Shown: positions 1-8,829 of the stretch, in pieces
How the letters are laid out: each line of letters starts with the position of its first letter
Position numbering within the stretch: the first letter of the stretch is position 1
From: Limivivens sp034101475
GTDB taxonomy: Bacteria > Bacillota > Clostridia > Lachnospirales > Lachnospiraceae
Assembly (NCBI GenBank): GCA_034101475.1
Contig: JAXEJQ010000075.1
Coordinates: 20,200-84,199 of the forward strand
DNA length: 64,000 bases
Reading direction: 5' to 3'
Made by a program: the position numbers and the translations under genes
The notes under the pieces: generated by a model
Database searches by the model: none
The model's input: the letters and a program-made list of their open reading frames with translations, nothing else
What the model was told of the DNA's origin: nothing

Positions 1-731
1 GTTTCCTGCTTTTCCTGTGTAACGTCACGCAGAATATGCGCATAGGCCCGACGTCCCTGCCATTCAATGAGAACAGTGATCACACGGAAAACCCTGCCCC
101 GGCCATCGCTGATTTCCCAGATTTTCTCCGAAATATCCTCTCTGGAGGCGACGAGCTGCTCCAGGGTAGTCTGCTCCCTGCTGCTGTCCGGCTCCCGCTC
201 TTCCCGCAGATTCCCATACATGATCTCCCTCGTCTCCGCATCCACCACCAGAATCTGTTCATTACTCCTGCGCATCATCTCCAGAAACAGCTCATGATAG
301 CCTTCAATGGCAGCCGCCCGCCTTTTCTCCTTTTCCGCCTCCTGCTTCAGCAGTTTCTCCCGTTCGCAGAGCTGCTTTGTCATGGTATTGAACGCCTCGG
401 AAAACTCCCCCAGATAAAATACCTGCTGGGAATAATCTCCGGAGGCCACCTGCTTTGCCTGCCAGGTCAGATGGTTCAGGTTCGCGTGGAGATTCTTCAG
501 ATTCTCACACAGGAAATTATCCCGTCCCGGATAGAAACCGGACAGATTTCCAATGGAAAGATCCGCTGAATAGGCCTTCATCTCCTGTACAGCATGATCC
601 AGATACTGCAGCCCCATTCCCAGCTTTCGAAACGGTTCATCCAATTCCTCAATATTCAGTTTCTGTACCTTTGTATCATAAAGAATACTCCGCAGATATT
701 CAAACAGCCGTTCACAGTTTTTTTCTTCCAT
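1..731 (-). CDS. Sensor protein with HAMP-like and PAS-like regions (3' part missing)
   Basis: Open frame starting at the ATG at 731 and running off the left edge, so only about 243 N-terminal residues are visible. There is no signal peptide or membrane segment. Residues about 30-125 are helical and HAMP-like (GDYSQQVFYLGEFSEAFNTM), followed by a coiled coil rich in E, K and R. From about residue 150 there is a PAS-like fold (ILVVDAETREIMYGN) ending in a typical PAS tail (AYAHILRDVTQEKQE). The output domain, probably GGDEF or histidine kinase, lies outside the window. It sits 27 bases downstream of the V4R gene in the same direction, so the two probably form one sensing unit. A cytoplasmic signal-transduction role is inferred; the output is unknown. 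Confidence 0.7.
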   Translation of the reverse strand, partial: MEEKNCERLFEYLRSILYDTKVQKLNIEELDEPFRKLGMGLQYLDHAVQEMKAYSADLSIGNLSGFYPGRDNFLCENLKNLHANLNHLTWQAKQVASGDYSQQVFYLGEFSEAFNTMTKQLCEREKLLKQEAEKEKRRAAAIEGYHELFLEMMRRSNEQILVVDAETREIMYGNLREEREPDSSREQTTLEQLVASREDISEKIWEISDGRGRVFRVITVLIEWQGRRAYAHILRDVTQEKQE

Positions 732-758
732 CGCGGTCTCATACCTTTTCCTTCCCGG

Positions 759-1298
759 TTATTCCGGCTTTACCTCAGCGCAGAACCTGCAGACCCGCTC
801 TCCTGTGGCCCAGCAGTCCACTTCCACAGCCACATAGGGCTTTCCGGTATACGTGGACAGAATCCCCGCAATAAACCCTTCGTCATAATTGCAGACCGTC
901 TCTCCCAGAATCGGAAGTCCGGAACAGTCCGCATCCTCGGCAACAGTCAGAATCATTTTCCCGCTCTGCTCATCGAGACGCTCCAGACGCAGCACGCCGA
1001 TTTTCATCTCTACCATACGATTCTGGAGCTCGGCCACAAACTCATTCATCGGAAGCTGAAGATTCAGCATATGATTTGCGAAATAGCATCCGGAACGGTA
1101 GCCCGCCTTCCGGAAAATCTCAATCTGCGTATCCTTTCCAAAACGATCATACAGTTCCTCCCGGATCGAATACTCCAACAGACGGTACACCGAAAGCGGG
1201 AGCATCTCTCCCATGTTCTCCCGGCAGTCCGCATTAAATTTCATATATTCCTCAAAGGTTATTTTCGGAAGATCCTCCAAAAAAATATTTTCAACCAT
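759..1298 (-). CDS. V4R (4-vinyl reductase-like) domain protein
   Basis: Small soluble protein of about 180 residues. The C-terminal half carries V4R features: a glycine- and cysteine-rich end (VDCWATGERVCRFCAEV) and the preceding YDEGFIAGIL segment. V4R domains are small-molecule-binding or metal-binding sensor modules. I chose the ATG at 1298 because AGG lies 8 bases upstream of it; a GTG at 1328 would add 10 residues but has no ribosome site. A strong promoter lies just upstream (1344-1372). The following gene is a HAMP/PAS-type sensor, so the V4R protein probably supplies ligand input to it. The ligand cannot be told from sequence. Confidence 0.8.
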   Translation of the reverse strand: MVENIFLEDLPKITFEEYMKFNADCRENMGEMLPLSVYRLLEYSIREELYDRFGKDTQIEIFRKAGYRSGCYFANHMLNLQLPMNEFVAELQNRMVEMKIGVLRLERLDEQSGKMILTVAEDADCSGLPILGETVCNYDEGFIAGILSTYTGKPYVAVEVDCWATGERVCRFCAEVKPE

Positions 1299-1343
1299 AT
1301 CCATCCGCCTTTTGCATTGGTGTTCCACAGTCAGTGTAACACC

Positions 1344-1372
1344 ATTATAACATCTGTCTCCTTCTTATTCAA
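1344..1372 (-). promoter_or_regulatory. Sigma-A-type promoter for V4R/sensor operon
   Basis: On the minus strand, TTGAAT (-35) and a perfect TATAAT (-10) are separated by 17 bases. An inverted repeat GGTGTT/AACACC follows immediately downstream and could be an operator or leader hairpin. The position fits the V4R gene. Confidence 0.7.
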
Positions 1373-1425
1373 CCTGCTGAACCGCTTTTCCCTGACAAAT
1401 CATCCCCGTCTGCTGTTCTCTCCAT

Positions 1426-3471
1426 TCACGGCTCCGGCGCCTTTCCATTTTGTCCCGCAGCGGCAGCCTGGAACGATCCTGCGGCAGTCACTTCCACATT
1501 ACTTTCAAAAAAGATGCTGGCACCTGCCGCGTCATTTCGGATCTTTTTGATCTGTACCTGAAGCTCCGGTGAGGAAGCTCCCTGCCTTCCGGCCCTGGCC
1601 AGTGCCTGTTTTTTCCCGGTTTCCACCGCAAATTGCTCTGCCTCATCGTAAGTCTCAAACATCCGCGTCCTGGTGTCCTCCAGCACGGAATAGCCCGCCA
1701 GCAGTGCCCCCTTATATTCCGCTTTCACATGAACCGAAATCCTGGTCACAACCTGGCCGGCGATGGCTCCCAGCGCATTGGCAACCGGCGCATTTTGCCG
1801 GATCACCGCCCGGGTCCCCAGAAGCTTCGCCACCCGGGGCAGAAAAATGTGAATGGGGGCGCCTACGCCCACAATCGGTAGCTTTGCAGCCACAGAAGCG
1901 GCCATCCATTCTCCCTCCCCGCCGTTTTTCGCATCTTCATAAGACCATTCAATAAATTCCGCAATCCCTTTTTCACCAAGCTCCCGGAATTTTTTCGGAT
2001 ATTTCTGCCGAAGCAGCACACGCACAATATTACAGTAAAGCTTTTTTTCCACCAGATCATAGCCCCTGTCAGGAAGCTCCTCCGGCGAAATCTCCGTATT
2101 CAGAGCCAGAAATTCCATGGCTGCCAGAGCCGCATCCGGCGCATATATCGGGAAATCCCCCTTTACCACCATCAGATCGGTAGGCGTCAGCCCGCTTTTC
2201 ATCAGAACGCCTTCCTCCTCCAGCCTGTCTGTGGCCAGAAAATAAATCTCTGTTCCAAGCTTTCCTGCCAGCTCCTCTGCCATCAGCGGGCCCTCCAACA
2301 GGGCTTTGCACAGCTTCCGCTCCTCTTCTGTATATCTGGAATCTCCGGAAATATCTTTCTGAAGCACATAAAATTCATGAAGCATTCTGGTATGCGTCCG
2401 GCGCTTTCCCGCCAGCCTCCGAAGCTTCCCGGTCACCTCCGGATGTTCACTGGCAAGAAGAGACAGCGGAATCACCCGACGGTTGTCGAGAAAGAGCCTG
2501 CCTTCCTGAAAACGCAGCGCACAGTCTCCCCCCAGCACAAAGGTATCCACATCCATCCCCTTTACCATGGTTTTCCATTTTCCGACATAAATACCTGTGT
2601 CTGCCATAACCGGACAATTTTTCCGAACCAGCGCGATGTCTGTGGTGGTTCCCCCCATGTCCACAATCATTGCGTCCGCCTCCCCGGCAAGGACGCTTCC
2701 GCCCACCGCGCTGGCCGCCGGGCCGGACAGCAGTGTTTCCACCGGACATTCCCGGGCCAGAGTTTCGGACATCATGCTGCCGTCGCTGCGTACAATGGTA
2801 ATCGGAAGCTCCAGCTTTCGCTCCCTGCAGACATTTTTTACCGCCTGCAGAAATTCATCGATCAGCGGAATCAGCCTGGCATTCAGAAGCGTTCCGGCTC
2901 CCCGTTTTAAAACGTCTGCCTCGTCAAACATTTCATAGGCAATGGTCACCGGAATCCCAAGCTCCTCTTCCAGCAGCTTTCTGGCCTGTTTTTCAAATCT
3001 CCCGCCGTTGGCCCGGGGATAAATCTGCACCACGCCTGCCGCACTGCACTCGGCAAATTCCTCCGGAATCCGCCGTTTCAGCTCCTCCCAGTCCGGTTCC
3101 CGGGGATTCGCGTAGATCTTTTCCGGCCTGCCATCCAGAAACACCAGCTGACTCAAATCCTGAAAGCCGTAGGATGCGTAAACGTCCTTCAGCCGTTCTC
3201 TGGATTCCTCATCCACCCCGATCAGAAGAAGCTTCGCGCGGCTGCCCTTGTCTTCCACACAGGCATTGGTAGCCAGAGTGGTGGATAAAGACAGCAGCTC
3301 TGCTTTTCCCACCGCCTCCGGATCCAGCGTGTCCAGCGCCGCTGCAATCCCGATTTCCAGCTGTGATTTCGTCGTCAGCGCCTTTCCCGCGCATAACACC
3401 TCCCGGGTTTCCAGATCATAAACCACTGCATCTGTATAGGTACCGCCGGTATCAATTCCGATTCCTATCAT
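1426..3471 (-). CDS. Hydantoinase/oxoprolinase family protein (HyuA-type)
   Basis: 681 residues, normal for the family. The N-terminus has the actin-like phosphate motif GIDTGGTYTDAVV (HyuA_N), a second nucleotide motif VDMGGTTTDIALV lies near residue 270, and the C-terminal part has the family-typical stretch APVANALGAIAGQV. Members hydrolyse hydantoins or 5-oxoproline using ATP, and related ASKHA proteins reactivate corrinoid proteins. No HyuB partner or corrinoid methyltransferase is adjacent, so the substrate is undecided. It lies 80 bases downstream of the RhaM-like gene and is probably co-transcribed with it. Confidence 0.85.
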   Translation of the reverse strand: MIGIGIDTGGTYTDAVVYDLETREVLCAGKALTTKSQLEIGIAAALDTLDPEAVGKAELLSLSTTLATNACVEDKGSRAKLLLIGVDEESRERLKDVYASYGFQDLSQLVFLDGRPEKIYANPREPDWEELKRRIPEEFAECSAAGVVQIYPRANGGRFEKQARKLLEEELGIPVTIAYEMFDEADVLKRGAGTLLNARLIPLIDEFLQAVKNVCRERKLELPITIVRSDGSMMSETLARECPVETLLSGPAASAVGGSVLAGEADAMIVDMGGTTTDIALVRKNCPVMADTGIYVGKWKTMVKGMDVDTFVLGGDCALRFQEGRLFLDNRRVIPLSLLASEHPEVTGKLRRLAGKRRTHTRMLHEFYVLQKDISGDSRYTEEERKLCKALLEGPLMAEELAGKLGTEIYFLATDRLEEEGVLMKSGLTPTDLMVVKGDFPIYAPDAALAAMEFLALNTEISPEELPDRGYDLVEKKLYCNIVRVLLRQKYPKKFRELGEKGIAEFIEWSYEDAKNGGEGEWMAASVAAKLPIVGVGAPIHIFLPRVAKLLGTRAVIRQNAPVANALGAIAGQVVTRISVHVKAEYKGALLAGYSVLEDTRTRMFETYDEAEQFAVETGKKQALARAGRQGASSPELQVQIKKIRNDAAGASIFFESNVEVTAAGSFQAAAAGQNGKAPEP

Positions 3472-3551
3472 CCCTTGTTTCCTCTCTTTCCTGCCTTTCT
3501 CTGCTGCCGGTCCGGACTCTTTTTCCGGCTTTCTTTTTCCGGAAGTACCTG

Positions 3552-4205
3552 CTACTTTCCTTCATGCCATGCCAGACGGATGCTGGAAGAATGGTGTTCT
3601 CCTGTCATCCAGTCCACGTCGTTGGTAATCCATTCCATGATCCCCAGCTGGCGGGTTTCCCATTCAATAGTCGCTTTCCGATCCTCCTCTGTCGGTTCCG
3701 TCTCCATGGTCGTATCAATCTCATCGTATCCGAAAATATAGCCGTCGGCACACCAGATACTGAAGTTGCTGTCCGGTCCCGGATCCACCGTATCCCCTCT
3801 CTGCGCGATCAGGCCGTCATGTCTGCGCTTGTATTCTTCCTCACAGCCCGGTTTCAGTTTCGTCATAAACATCCGATGACGGATCAGTTCCTTATTCTCC
3901 CGTACCACACCAAAATTGTGGTACATCAGCCGCATATCCTTTCCCGGCGTGGAAATCCAGCAGAAGGTATCCTCGATCTGTTCCGCCAGTGCCTCTCTGG
4001 CTTTCTCCTCTTCCACGGACAGCACTGCCCCGTCCGCCTTCTCATAGTAGCCAAAAATCAAAGCGTCTGTATTCCAGATGCTGAAATTCTTTACGGCATT
4101 TCTGTCCAGAAACGCCGTCAGTGACGGCCATATCTGCCCCAGCTTTTTCCGGTATTCGTTCATTCTTCCCGGTTTTATTTCCATTGCAAATGCATGTCTT
4201 TCCAT
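3552..4205 (-). CDS. Tandem L-rhamnose mutarotase-like protein (RhaM/DUF718, two domains)
   Basis: 217 residues, about twice the usual RhaM length of roughly 104. Two copies of the domain follow one another. Copy 1 (about 1-110) has RHAFAMEIKPGRMNEYRKK and NFSIWNTDALIFGYYE. Copy 2 (about 111-217) has RHRMFMTKLKPGCEEEYKRR and NFSIWCADGYIFGYDE. RhaM interconverts alpha and beta anomers of L-rhamnose, and rhamnosidases are encoded about 10 kb away. Each copy keeps the N-terminal R-H and the F-S-I-W strand. A GGGGGT ribosome site precedes the ATG. No rhamnose catabolic genes are adjacent, so the true substrate is inferred. Confidence 0.75.
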   Translation of the reverse strand: MERHAFAMEIKPGRMNEYRKKLGQIWPSLTAFLDRNAVKNFSIWNTDALIFGYYEKADGAVLSVEEEKAREALAEQIEDTFCWISTPGKDMRLMYHNFGVVRENKELIRHRMFMTKLKPGCEEEYKRRHDGLIAQRGDTVDPGPDSNFSIWCADGYIFGYDEIDTTMETEPTEEDRKATIEWETRQLGIMEWITNDVDWMTGEHHSSSIRLAWHEGK

Positions 4206-4230
4206 AAGATTACCCCCAGTTTTTTCTTTT

Positions 4231-4236
4231 ACTATA
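4231..4236 (-). promoter_or_regulatory. Possible -10 box for RhaM-like/hydantoinase genes
   Basis: TATAGT on the minus strand, about 26 bases before the start codon and just downstream of the metNIQ terminator. No convincing -35 box was found, so this is a weak call. Confidence 0.3.
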
Positions 4237-4270
4237 GCACAGAAACAGCTTTCATTCCAGTAAATCTGCC

Positions 4271-4316
4271 AAAAAGGCAGCCTGCCCGGATATTCCTTCC
4301 GGTACAGACTGCCTTT
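4271..4316 (-). terminator. Rho-independent terminator after metQ
   Basis: On the minus strand AAAGGCAG pairs with CTGCCTTT around an internal CCGG/CCGG hairpin, followed by a T run. It lies about 50 bases beyond the metQ stop codon. Confidence 0.75.
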
Positions 4317-4367
4317 CTCGTTCCTGTCCCTGCTGTTTGGACTTTGACAGGATTTCTGTTCTCCAGC

Positions 4368-5240
4368 TTATTCTGCTGCGGTCTCCGTCTCAGCTGCTTC
4401 GGTCTCTGCAGCTTCCGCCTCTTCCTCAGACTCCTCAAATGGAATCACCGCACCGTCATAAGTCTCATTAATATAATTCTTGATCTCATCAGATTTCAGA
4501 ACTTCTACCAGAGCTTTGATGCCTTCGTTTTCCTCATTGCCCTCTTTTACTGCAATCACATTTACATAGGTCCTGGCAGCTTCGGAATCGGATTTCTCAT
4601 ATGCCAGAGCATCCTCTGCGGTAAATCCTGCTTCCAGAGCGTAATTTCCATTCACAACCACATAAGCGGTCTCTTCTGCAACACGCGGCACCTGTGCAGC
4701 TTCCAGCTCAACAATCTCCAGATTGTAGGGATTTTCTGCAATATCATTCACCGTTGCCGTCAGGTCTGCTCCCTCTTTCAGCGTGAGGAGACCATTGGCC
4801 TGCAGAAGCAGAAGCGCCCTTGCCTCATTGGTGGTATCGTTGGGAATCGCGATGGTATCACCCTCTGCAATGTCATCCAGGCTGTCCTTGGTTCCACGGT
4901 AAATTCCGCAGGGCTCATAGTGGATACCGCCCGCATTTACCAGATGGGTACCCTTTTGTTCATTGAACTGCTCCAGATACGGAATATGCTGGAAGTAATT
5001 TGCATCCATTTCTCCACTTTCTACAACCTCATTTGGCAGCACGTAATCTTCAAATACCGTAACCTCCAGATCATATCCCTTCTCTTTCAGAAGAGGCTTT
5101 GCCTGCTCCAGAATCTCGGAGTGGGGCTTGAGGGAAGCAGCCACGGTAATGGTCGTATCTTCCTCGGCAAAAGCGCAAAATCCTCCAAGAGTACCTGCTG
5201 CTAATGCTCCTGTTACAAGAACTGCTAATAATTTTTTCAT
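4368..5240 (-). CDS. metQ: Methionine ABC transporter substrate-binding protein (NlpA/MetQ family)
   Basis: 290 residues. An N-terminal signal peptide is followed by the NlpA fold: TITVAASLKPHSEILEQ at the start of the mature part, then DANYFQHIPYLEQFN and AIPNDTTNEARALLLL, all family hallmarks. MetQ captures D/L-methionine and hands it to MetI/MetN. It is the third gene of metN-metI-metQ. The only cysteine near the signal peptide is in LGGFCAFAEE, which is a poor lipobox; AFA before EE looks like a signal peptidase I site. The C-terminus is an acidic tail of alternating E, A and T residues. Identification as MetQ rests on the operon and these motifs. Confidence 0.93.
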   Translation of the reverse strand: MKKLLAVLVTGALAAGTLGGFCAFAEEDTTITVAASLKPHSEILEQAKPLLKEKGYDLEVTVFEDYVLPNEVVESGEMDANYFQHIPYLEQFNEQKGTHLVNAGGIHYEPCGIYRGTKDSLDDIAEGDTIAIPNDTTNEARALLLLQANGLLTLKEGADLTATVNDIAENPYNLEIVELEAAQVPRVAEETAYVVVNGNYALEAGFTAEDALAYEKSDSEAARTYVNVIAVKEGNEENEGIKALVEVLKSDEIKNYINETYDGAVIPFEESEEEAEAAETEAAETETAAE

Positions 5241-5281
5241 GATGGGTTCCTCCTCATTTTCTTTATTTTTTATTTTTCTTT

Positions 5282-5941
5282 TTACTTTCTTTTATCTAAA
5301 CGGGAAGCAATCACCATGCCCACCGTCTGGAATAACTGTACAAGTGCTACCAGCAGAACAACGGTAACTACCATAATATCTGTCTGGTAACGATAATAAC
5401 CGTAGCGGATGGCAATATCGCCCAGTCCTCCGCCTCCGACGGTTCCTGCCATGGCGGAATAGCCTAAAATCGTTCCGGTGGCAATGGTTGCACCGGTAAT
5501 CAGAGAAGTTCTGGCTTCCACCAGAAGCACTCTGGTAATGATGCGCCAGTTGCCGGCTCCCATGGAACGTGCTGCCTCCACAACGCCAGCATCTACTTCT
5601 TTAATGGAAGATTCCACCATACGGGCTATGAAAGGACCCGCCGCAATGACCAGCGGTACAATGGTAGCCGCCGAGCCGTAGCTCTTTCCCACAATCAGCC
5701 TGGTTAATGGAATCAGTAAAATCAACAGGATCAAAAACGGAATACTTCGGATGATGTTCGCGATCACATCCAGAACCTTATAAACCACTTTGTTGGGCAT
5801 CAGTCCTTCCTTATCCGTCACCGCCAGGGCTACTCCCATGGGAAGGCCGATCACATATCCAAACAGCGTAGAGATCAGCGTCATGGCCAGTGTCGCCCAG
5901 ACACCTTCTGCGATCATCTGGATCACTTCTTTAGTCCACAT
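5282..5941 (-). CDS. metI: Methionine ABC transporter permease MetI
   Basis: About 219 residues with five or six membrane segments. The EAA loop that contacts MetN is visible as VEAARSMGAGNWRIITRVLL. The start is the ATG at 5941, with GGAGG 9 bases upstream. Upstream in-frame codons (TTG 5965, ATG 5947) are badly spaced from that site. The chosen start overlaps the end of metN by 11 bases, which suggests translational coupling. It forms the membrane channel for methionine uptake. Confidence 0.93.
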   Translation of the reverse strand: MWTKEVIQMIAEGVWATLAMTLISTLFGYVIGLPMGVALAVTDKEGLMPNKVVYKVLDVIANIIRSIPFLILLILLIPLTRLIVGKSYGSAATIVPLVIAAGPFIARMVESSIKEVDAGVVEAARSMGAGNWRIITRVLLVEARTSLITGATIATGTILGYSAMAGTVGGGGLGDIAIRYGYYRYQTDIMVVTVVLLVALVQLFQTVGMVIASRLDKRK

Positions 5942-6965
5942 AGTCATTCGCCTCCCCGATTTCAAGTCCCCTCTGCTTCAGATACCGCTTCATCGCTTCT
6001 GACTGGGTACTGTCCTTGATAAACTCCAGAATCATTTCCCCTTTTGCCACGCCGCCTACGTTTTTCGTGTCGGCCCGGAGAATATTCACCGGCTCCCCAA
6101 AGGTGAGAATCATATTGGAAATCACCGGCTCGAAGGCAGAATTTGCGGAATAAACAATACGGATTTTTTCACCGCTGCGGATTCGGTCCCGGGTGGCCCG
6201 TCTCATGTCATCCGCATCACTTCCGGAATCCTTACGGATCAGTTCTCTGGCAACCTGAGATTTCGGATGATTGAAAATATCCTCAACATTTCCGATCTCC
6301 GCCACTTCCCCTTCTTTCATGATGGCCACATGGGAGCAAATCTCCCGAACCACAGACATCTGATGGGTAATGATGACAATGGTAATGCCAAATCTCTGGT
6401 TAATATCTTTTAAAAGCTCCAAAATAGAGGAGGTCGTCTGGGGATCCAGGGCACTGGTGGCCTCGTCGCAGAGCAGAATCTTCGGATCGGAAGCCAGCGC
6501 TCTGGCGATGGCAACTCTCTGCTTCTGCCCGCCGGACAGCTGAGCCGGATAAGCATGCATCTTATCGCTCAGACCTACGATTTCCAGAAGCTCCGCTGCA
6601 CGCGCCCGGGCTTCTGCCTTGCTCTTCTTCTGAATATATAGAGGAAAGCAGACATTTTCCAGAACGGATTTCTGCATCAGCAGATTAAAATGCTGGAAAA
6701 TCATTCCGATGTCTTCCCGCTGCTTCCGCAGCTCCTTTTCCGTAAAATCCCCAAGTGAGTTTCCTTTTATATAAACCCGGCCTTCCGTGGGAACTTCCAG
6801 GAAGTTCATACACCGTACCAGCGTACTTTTGCCGGCACCGGACATACCAATAATTCCATAGATATCTCCGGCTTCGATGGTCAAACTGACATTTTTCAGC
6901 GCATTCACCGTTCCGTCCTTCGTCTGGAAGGTTTTGCACACATTTTCGATTACAATTTCAGACAT
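5931..6965 (-). CDS. metN: Methionine ABC transporter ATP-binding protein MetN
   Basis: 344 residues. Walker A GMSGAGKST lies at residues 40-48, the signature LSGGQKQR near 145 and Walker B ILLCDEATSALD near 165. After about residue 260 comes a C-terminal NIL-type regulatory domain, which in the family binds methionine and gives feedback inhibition. It powers methionine import with MetI and MetQ. A promoter with both boxes lies about 70 bases upstream (7037-7066). No S-box riboswitch fits in the short leader. Confidence 0.95.
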   Translation of the reverse strand: MSEIVIENVCKTFQTKDGTVNALKNVSLTIEAGDIYGIIGMSGAGKSTLVRCMNFLEVPTEGRVYIKGNSLGDFTEKELRKQREDIGMIFQHFNLLMQKSVLENVCFPLYIQKKSKAEARARAAELLEIVGLSDKMHAYPAQLSGGQKQRVAIARALASDPKILLCDEATSALDPQTTSSILELLKDINQRFGITIVIITHQMSVVREICSHVAIMKEGEVAEIGNVEDIFNHPKSQVARELIRKDSGSDADDMRRATRDRIRSGEKIRIVYSANSAFEPVISNMILTFGEPVNILRADTKNVGGVAKGEMILEFIKDSTQSEAMKRYLKQRGLEIGEANDYVD

Positions 6966-6996
6966 GTCTATCCTTTCCTGATCAATTGTTTTCCTT

Positions 6997-7009
6997 ACGA
7001 TCGGATCGT
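6997..7009 (-). promoter_or_regulatory. Short palindrome in metN leader
   Basis: ACGATC-n-GATCGT is a perfect 6-bp inverted repeat between the metN promoter and start codon. It may be an operator for a methionine regulator or simply a small hairpin. Confidence 0.3.
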
Positions 7010-7036
7010 TTTATTCCTTTCTCTCTGACAAGTTAC

Positions 7037-7066
7037 ATGATATCATTCTTTTTGAAAAAGTGTTAA
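7037..7066 (-). promoter_or_regulatory. Promoter for metNIQ
   Basis: TTAACA (-35), an 18-base spacer and TATCAT (-10) on the minus strand, each one base off consensus. It is placed immediately after the hydrogenase terminator. Confidence 0.7.
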
Positions 7067-7071
7067 TCTCA

Positions 7072-7113
7072 AAAAAATTCAACTGGTTATAGGTTTACCC
7101 TATAACCAGTTGA
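7072..7113 (-). terminator. Strong terminator after hydrogenase operon
   Basis: A perfect 15-bp stem (7079-7093 with 7099-7113), a 5-base loop, and on the minus strand a run of T directly after the stem. It ends the hydC-hydB-hydA transcript 23 bases past the stop codon. Confidence 0.9.
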
Positions 7114-7136
7114 GATTGCCTTTGGATTTTACAGAA

Positions 7137-8816
7137 TTACCACGGAATCTGGTTGTGCAGCAGTTCGTGCTCTCTGCCCTTCAGCATTCCTTCATACAGA
7201 GACTGCACCAGCGGATTCTCATCGGATTTCTTGATACTCATCGTGTTATCCGCATCATACAGGCCCTTCGCTCTGGCTGCCTTGGTCCGATCTCCGGCCC
7301 TTACCGGCTGACCGCCTCCCATGATACAGCCGCGTCTGCATGCCATAACCTCAATAATGTGATAGTTCGCCTCTCCGCTCTTTACGCGATCCATAACAGT
7401 CCGGGCATTGGCAAGACCACTGACAACACAGACGTTAATGGGCGTTCCCTTATAATCAACAGTAAATTCTTTAATTCCCTGATCGCCGCGGACACCACAT
7501 TCTGCAATGGCATCCATGGAAGCTTTATCATGTCTGTCTACCAGACGCCGCAGAACAGCCTCCGTCACACCGCCGGTCACGCCGAAAATCACGCCGCCGC
7601 CGGAGCCAAAGCCAAAGGGCATATCGCACGCTTCCTCCTCCAGTGCAGCAAATTCAATCCCGGAATTGCGGATCATACGGATCAGCTCTGTCGTGGTGAT
7701 TACCCAGTCAGTATTGCGTTTTCCGTTATTCACACTGTCCGGACGAAGAATCTCCATTTTTTTGGCCGTACAGGGCATAATAGACACAACCACCGTTTTC
7801 TTTTCCAGATTTTTCCCATGCTCCTGAATCAGTGCAGAGAACATCTCCTGAGGTGAACGGCAAGTGGAAATATTCGGAATCAGCTCCGGATACTGCTCAT
7901 GAACAAATTTCACCCATGCGGGACAGCAGGAGGTCAGAAGGGGCAGGTTTTCGCCCTTTTCCACTCTCTCCAGGAATTCCTGAGACTCCTCCATAATGGT
8001 CAGGTCCGCGCTGAACGCAGTGTCATAAACCTCATCAAAGCCCATTCTATGGAGAACTGCCACGATTTTCCCCATCACGCTCTCTCCTTTGGGAAGACCG
8101 AAAGCATCACCCACCGCTACACGCACAGCAGGAGCCACCTGAGCTACGACACGGGTATTGGGATCTGCCAGGGCATCCCACACCTCACCCACATTGGTCT
8201 TAATGGAAATAGCGCCAGTGGGGCAGTAAACCCGGCACTGACCACAGTTCACACAATCCGTCTCAGCAATTTTTTTATTGAAGGCCGGCATAACCATGGC
8301 ATCCGTCCCACGGAAAGCAAATCCCAGGGTTCCCACGCCCTGAAGCTCCTCGCAGACACGCACACAGTTGCCACAGAGGATACATTTATTCGGGTCACGC
8401 ACCAGAGACGGTGAACTGAAATCCAGTGGTCTCTCCTCTCTGGTATTCTGAAAACGAACATTCAGAATGTTCATCTTATGAGCAAGATCCTGCAGAACAC
8501 ACGCGCTGCTCTTGACACAGGTGGTACAGTCTCTGCAGTGAGCAGCCAGTAAAAGCTCCACGATCAGCTTCCGGTATTTCCGAAGTCTTCCCGTATTCGT
8601 ATAAATTACCATCCCGTCCCGCGGTTCTTCCGAACAGGAGGCAAAGGTACGTCCTTTGTCATCCTCCACCGTACACAGACGGCAGGCGCCGAAAGTGGAC
8701 AGCTCGGAATGATAGCACAGGGTCGGCAGGTTGATTCCTGCCTTACGGATTATCGAGAGTATATTTTTCTCATCGGTAAATTCTACTTTTCTTCCATCAA
8801 TTATCATTGTTCCCAT
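7137..8816 (-). CDS. hydA: NADH-dependent [FeFe]-hydrogenase catalytic subunit (HydA type)
   Basis: 559 residues, cytoplasmic. N-terminal 2Fe-2S domain (CYHSELSTFGACRLC, residues 34-48), then a His-ligated 4Fe-4S region (HCRDCTTCVKSSAC, 93-106), two ferredoxin-type clusters (CILCGNCVRVC, CVNCGQCRVYC) and the H-cluster domain: TSCCPAW at 295-301, MPCTAKK at 347-353, MACRRGCIMGGGQP at 491-504. The third motif has RR where many group A enzymes have PG. It reversibly makes H2 from protons. With the NuoF- and NuoE-like genes just upstream it should form a trimeric NADH-dependent, probably ferredoxin-bifurcating, enzyme. GGAGG lies 9 bases before the start. Maturases HydEFG are not in the window. 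Confidence 0.93.
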   Translation of the reverse strand: MGTMIIDGRKVEFTDEKNILSIIRKAGINLPTLCYHSELSTFGACRLCTVEDDKGRTFASCSEEPRDGMVIYTNTGRLRKYRKLIVELLLAAHCRDCTTCVKSSACVLQDLAHKMNILNVRFQNTREERPLDFSSPSLVRDPNKCILCGNCVRVCEELQGVGTLGFAFRGTDAMVMPAFNKKIAETDCVNCGQCRVYCPTGAISIKTNVGEVWDALADPNTRVVAQVAPAVRVAVGDAFGLPKGESVMGKIVAVLHRMGFDEVYDTAFSADLTIMEESQEFLERVEKGENLPLLTSCCPAWVKFVHEQYPELIPNISTCRSPQEMFSALIQEHGKNLEKKTVVVSIMPCTAKKMEILRPDSVNNGKRNTDWVITTTELIRMIRNSGIEFAALEEEACDMPFGFGSGGGVIFGVTGGVTEAVLRRLVDRHDKASMDAIAECGVRGDQGIKEFTVDYKGTPINVCVVSGLANARTVMDRVKSGEANYHIIEVMACRRGCIMGGGQPVRAGDRTKAARAKGLYDADNTMSIKKSDENPLVQSLYEGMLKGREHELLHNQIPW

Positions 8817-8829
8817 ACAATCATCCCTC

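Noticed and set aside
6966..7036. SAM (S-box) riboswitch in front of metNIQ
   Set aside because: The leader is only about 70 bases with no S-box motifs or terminator.
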